Source: Candidatus Sediminicultor secundus
GTDB lineage: Bacteria; Atribacterota; JS1; SB-45; 34-128
DNA length: 5,204 nucleotides
Assembly (NCBI GenBank): GCA_002849045.2
Contig: NCRO01000041.1
Span: 1-5,204 of the forward strand
Direction: 5' to 3'
The position numbers were made by a program, and so were the translations under genes. How positions within the stretch are numbered: position 1 is the stretch's first letter; every line of letters starts with the position of its first letter. The notes below the pieces were generated by a model. That model searched no databases, had not been told where the DNA came from, and saw nothing but the letters and a program-made list of their open reading frames with translations. Positions 5,010 to 5,204 of the stretch are shown here, piece after piece.

Positions 5010-5204
5010 ACTTTATTTCCTTTATTAAAAATATTTGATTACTATTAACAATTCTTAATTTAAGTTTTTTGGCAAAACTTAATATATGCTTCTTCATCAT
5101 TGAATAATCTTCAGCTTTAACTTTTACAATGGTTGCACCGTGAATGGATATTGCCATAATCTTTTCTTTTGGGATGAATTCCGGAACAAACACAATTACT
5201 TTAA
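4996..5204 (-). pseudogene. Truncated PLP-dependent (fold-type II, threonine synthase-like) enzyme fragment
   Basis: The frame is open to the right window edge: 68 full codons are visible before a stop at 4996-4998, with codons K-V-I upstream of a possible internal GTG at 5191-5193. The run KVIVFVPEFIPKEKIMAISI, then HGATIVKVKAEDYSMMKKHI and IVNSN, resembles the part of threonine synthases where VPxxxPxxK, GAxVVxVxGxYDxA and NS/NPF-xxEGxKT occur in that order. In intact enzymes this lies roughly 100-190 residues in and is followed by a large domain with the glycine-rich PLP-phosphate loop. Here the similarity fades after NSNQIFLI and the frame stops within a dozen codons, so the rest of the catalytic domain is missing from this frame. 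A frameshift or deletion remnant is the simplest reading. The active-site lysine would lie outside the window. A short intact gene of unknown function is the alternative. Confidence 0.5.
5018..5023 (-). promoter_or_regulatory. Ribosome binding site of the DMT permease
   Basis: AAAGGA on the minus strand lies 8 bases before the ATG at 5007-5009, inside the last codons of the truncated upstream frame. Its placement supports that ATG as the permease start and suggests reinitiation or coupling after the upstream stop at 4996. Confidence 0.6.

Overview
Every protein gene that can be supported lies on the minus strand. The DNA is AT-rich and the proteins are rich in Glu, Lys, Asn and Ile. Classical TolC-type outer-membrane channel genes together with a HlyD/MacA-type adaptor mean the host has an outer membrane. 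The low-GC, Firmicutes-like style of the genes suggests a diderm Firmicute, perhaps Halanaerobiales. That assignment is an inference: no rRNA or marker gene is present.

Reading in the direction of transcription (right to left): 5204-4996 holds the end of a fold-type II PLP enzyme, most like threonine synthase, which stops in mid-domain and looks like a remnant. Its last 14 bases overlap an intact 10-helix DMT/EamA permease (5009-4119).

Next comes an 831-base gene-free stretch (4118-3288). Its right part is a T-rich tract (on the plus strand) with small direct and tandem repeats. Its left part is packed with inverted repeats: four 24-base units, each a GTAG tetranucleotide followed by a 9-bp imperfect hairpin with a 2-base loop, arranged as two head-to-head pairs (3433-3490 and 3674-3750). 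There is also a longer GTAG-led hairpin element (3385-3429) and three unrelated hairpins. These look like REP/REPIN (BIME-like) sequences of the kind moved by RAYT transposases; no transposase is in the window. A weak sigma-A-like promoter for the efflux operon lies between the two REP pairs.

From 3287 to the left edge runs an efflux operon: a GTG-started, short TolC-family protein (357 aa); a normal-sized TolC-family protein (482 aa) joined to it by an ATGA overlap; and, 28 bases on, a membrane-anchored HlyD/MacA-type adaptor that runs off the window. The energising pump, probably MacB-like ABC subunits, should lie just beyond position 1. The most unusual point is that the 357-aa protein keeps the TolC helical hairpins but appears to lack the segments that form the outer-membrane beta-barrel, while its coupled partner retains them.
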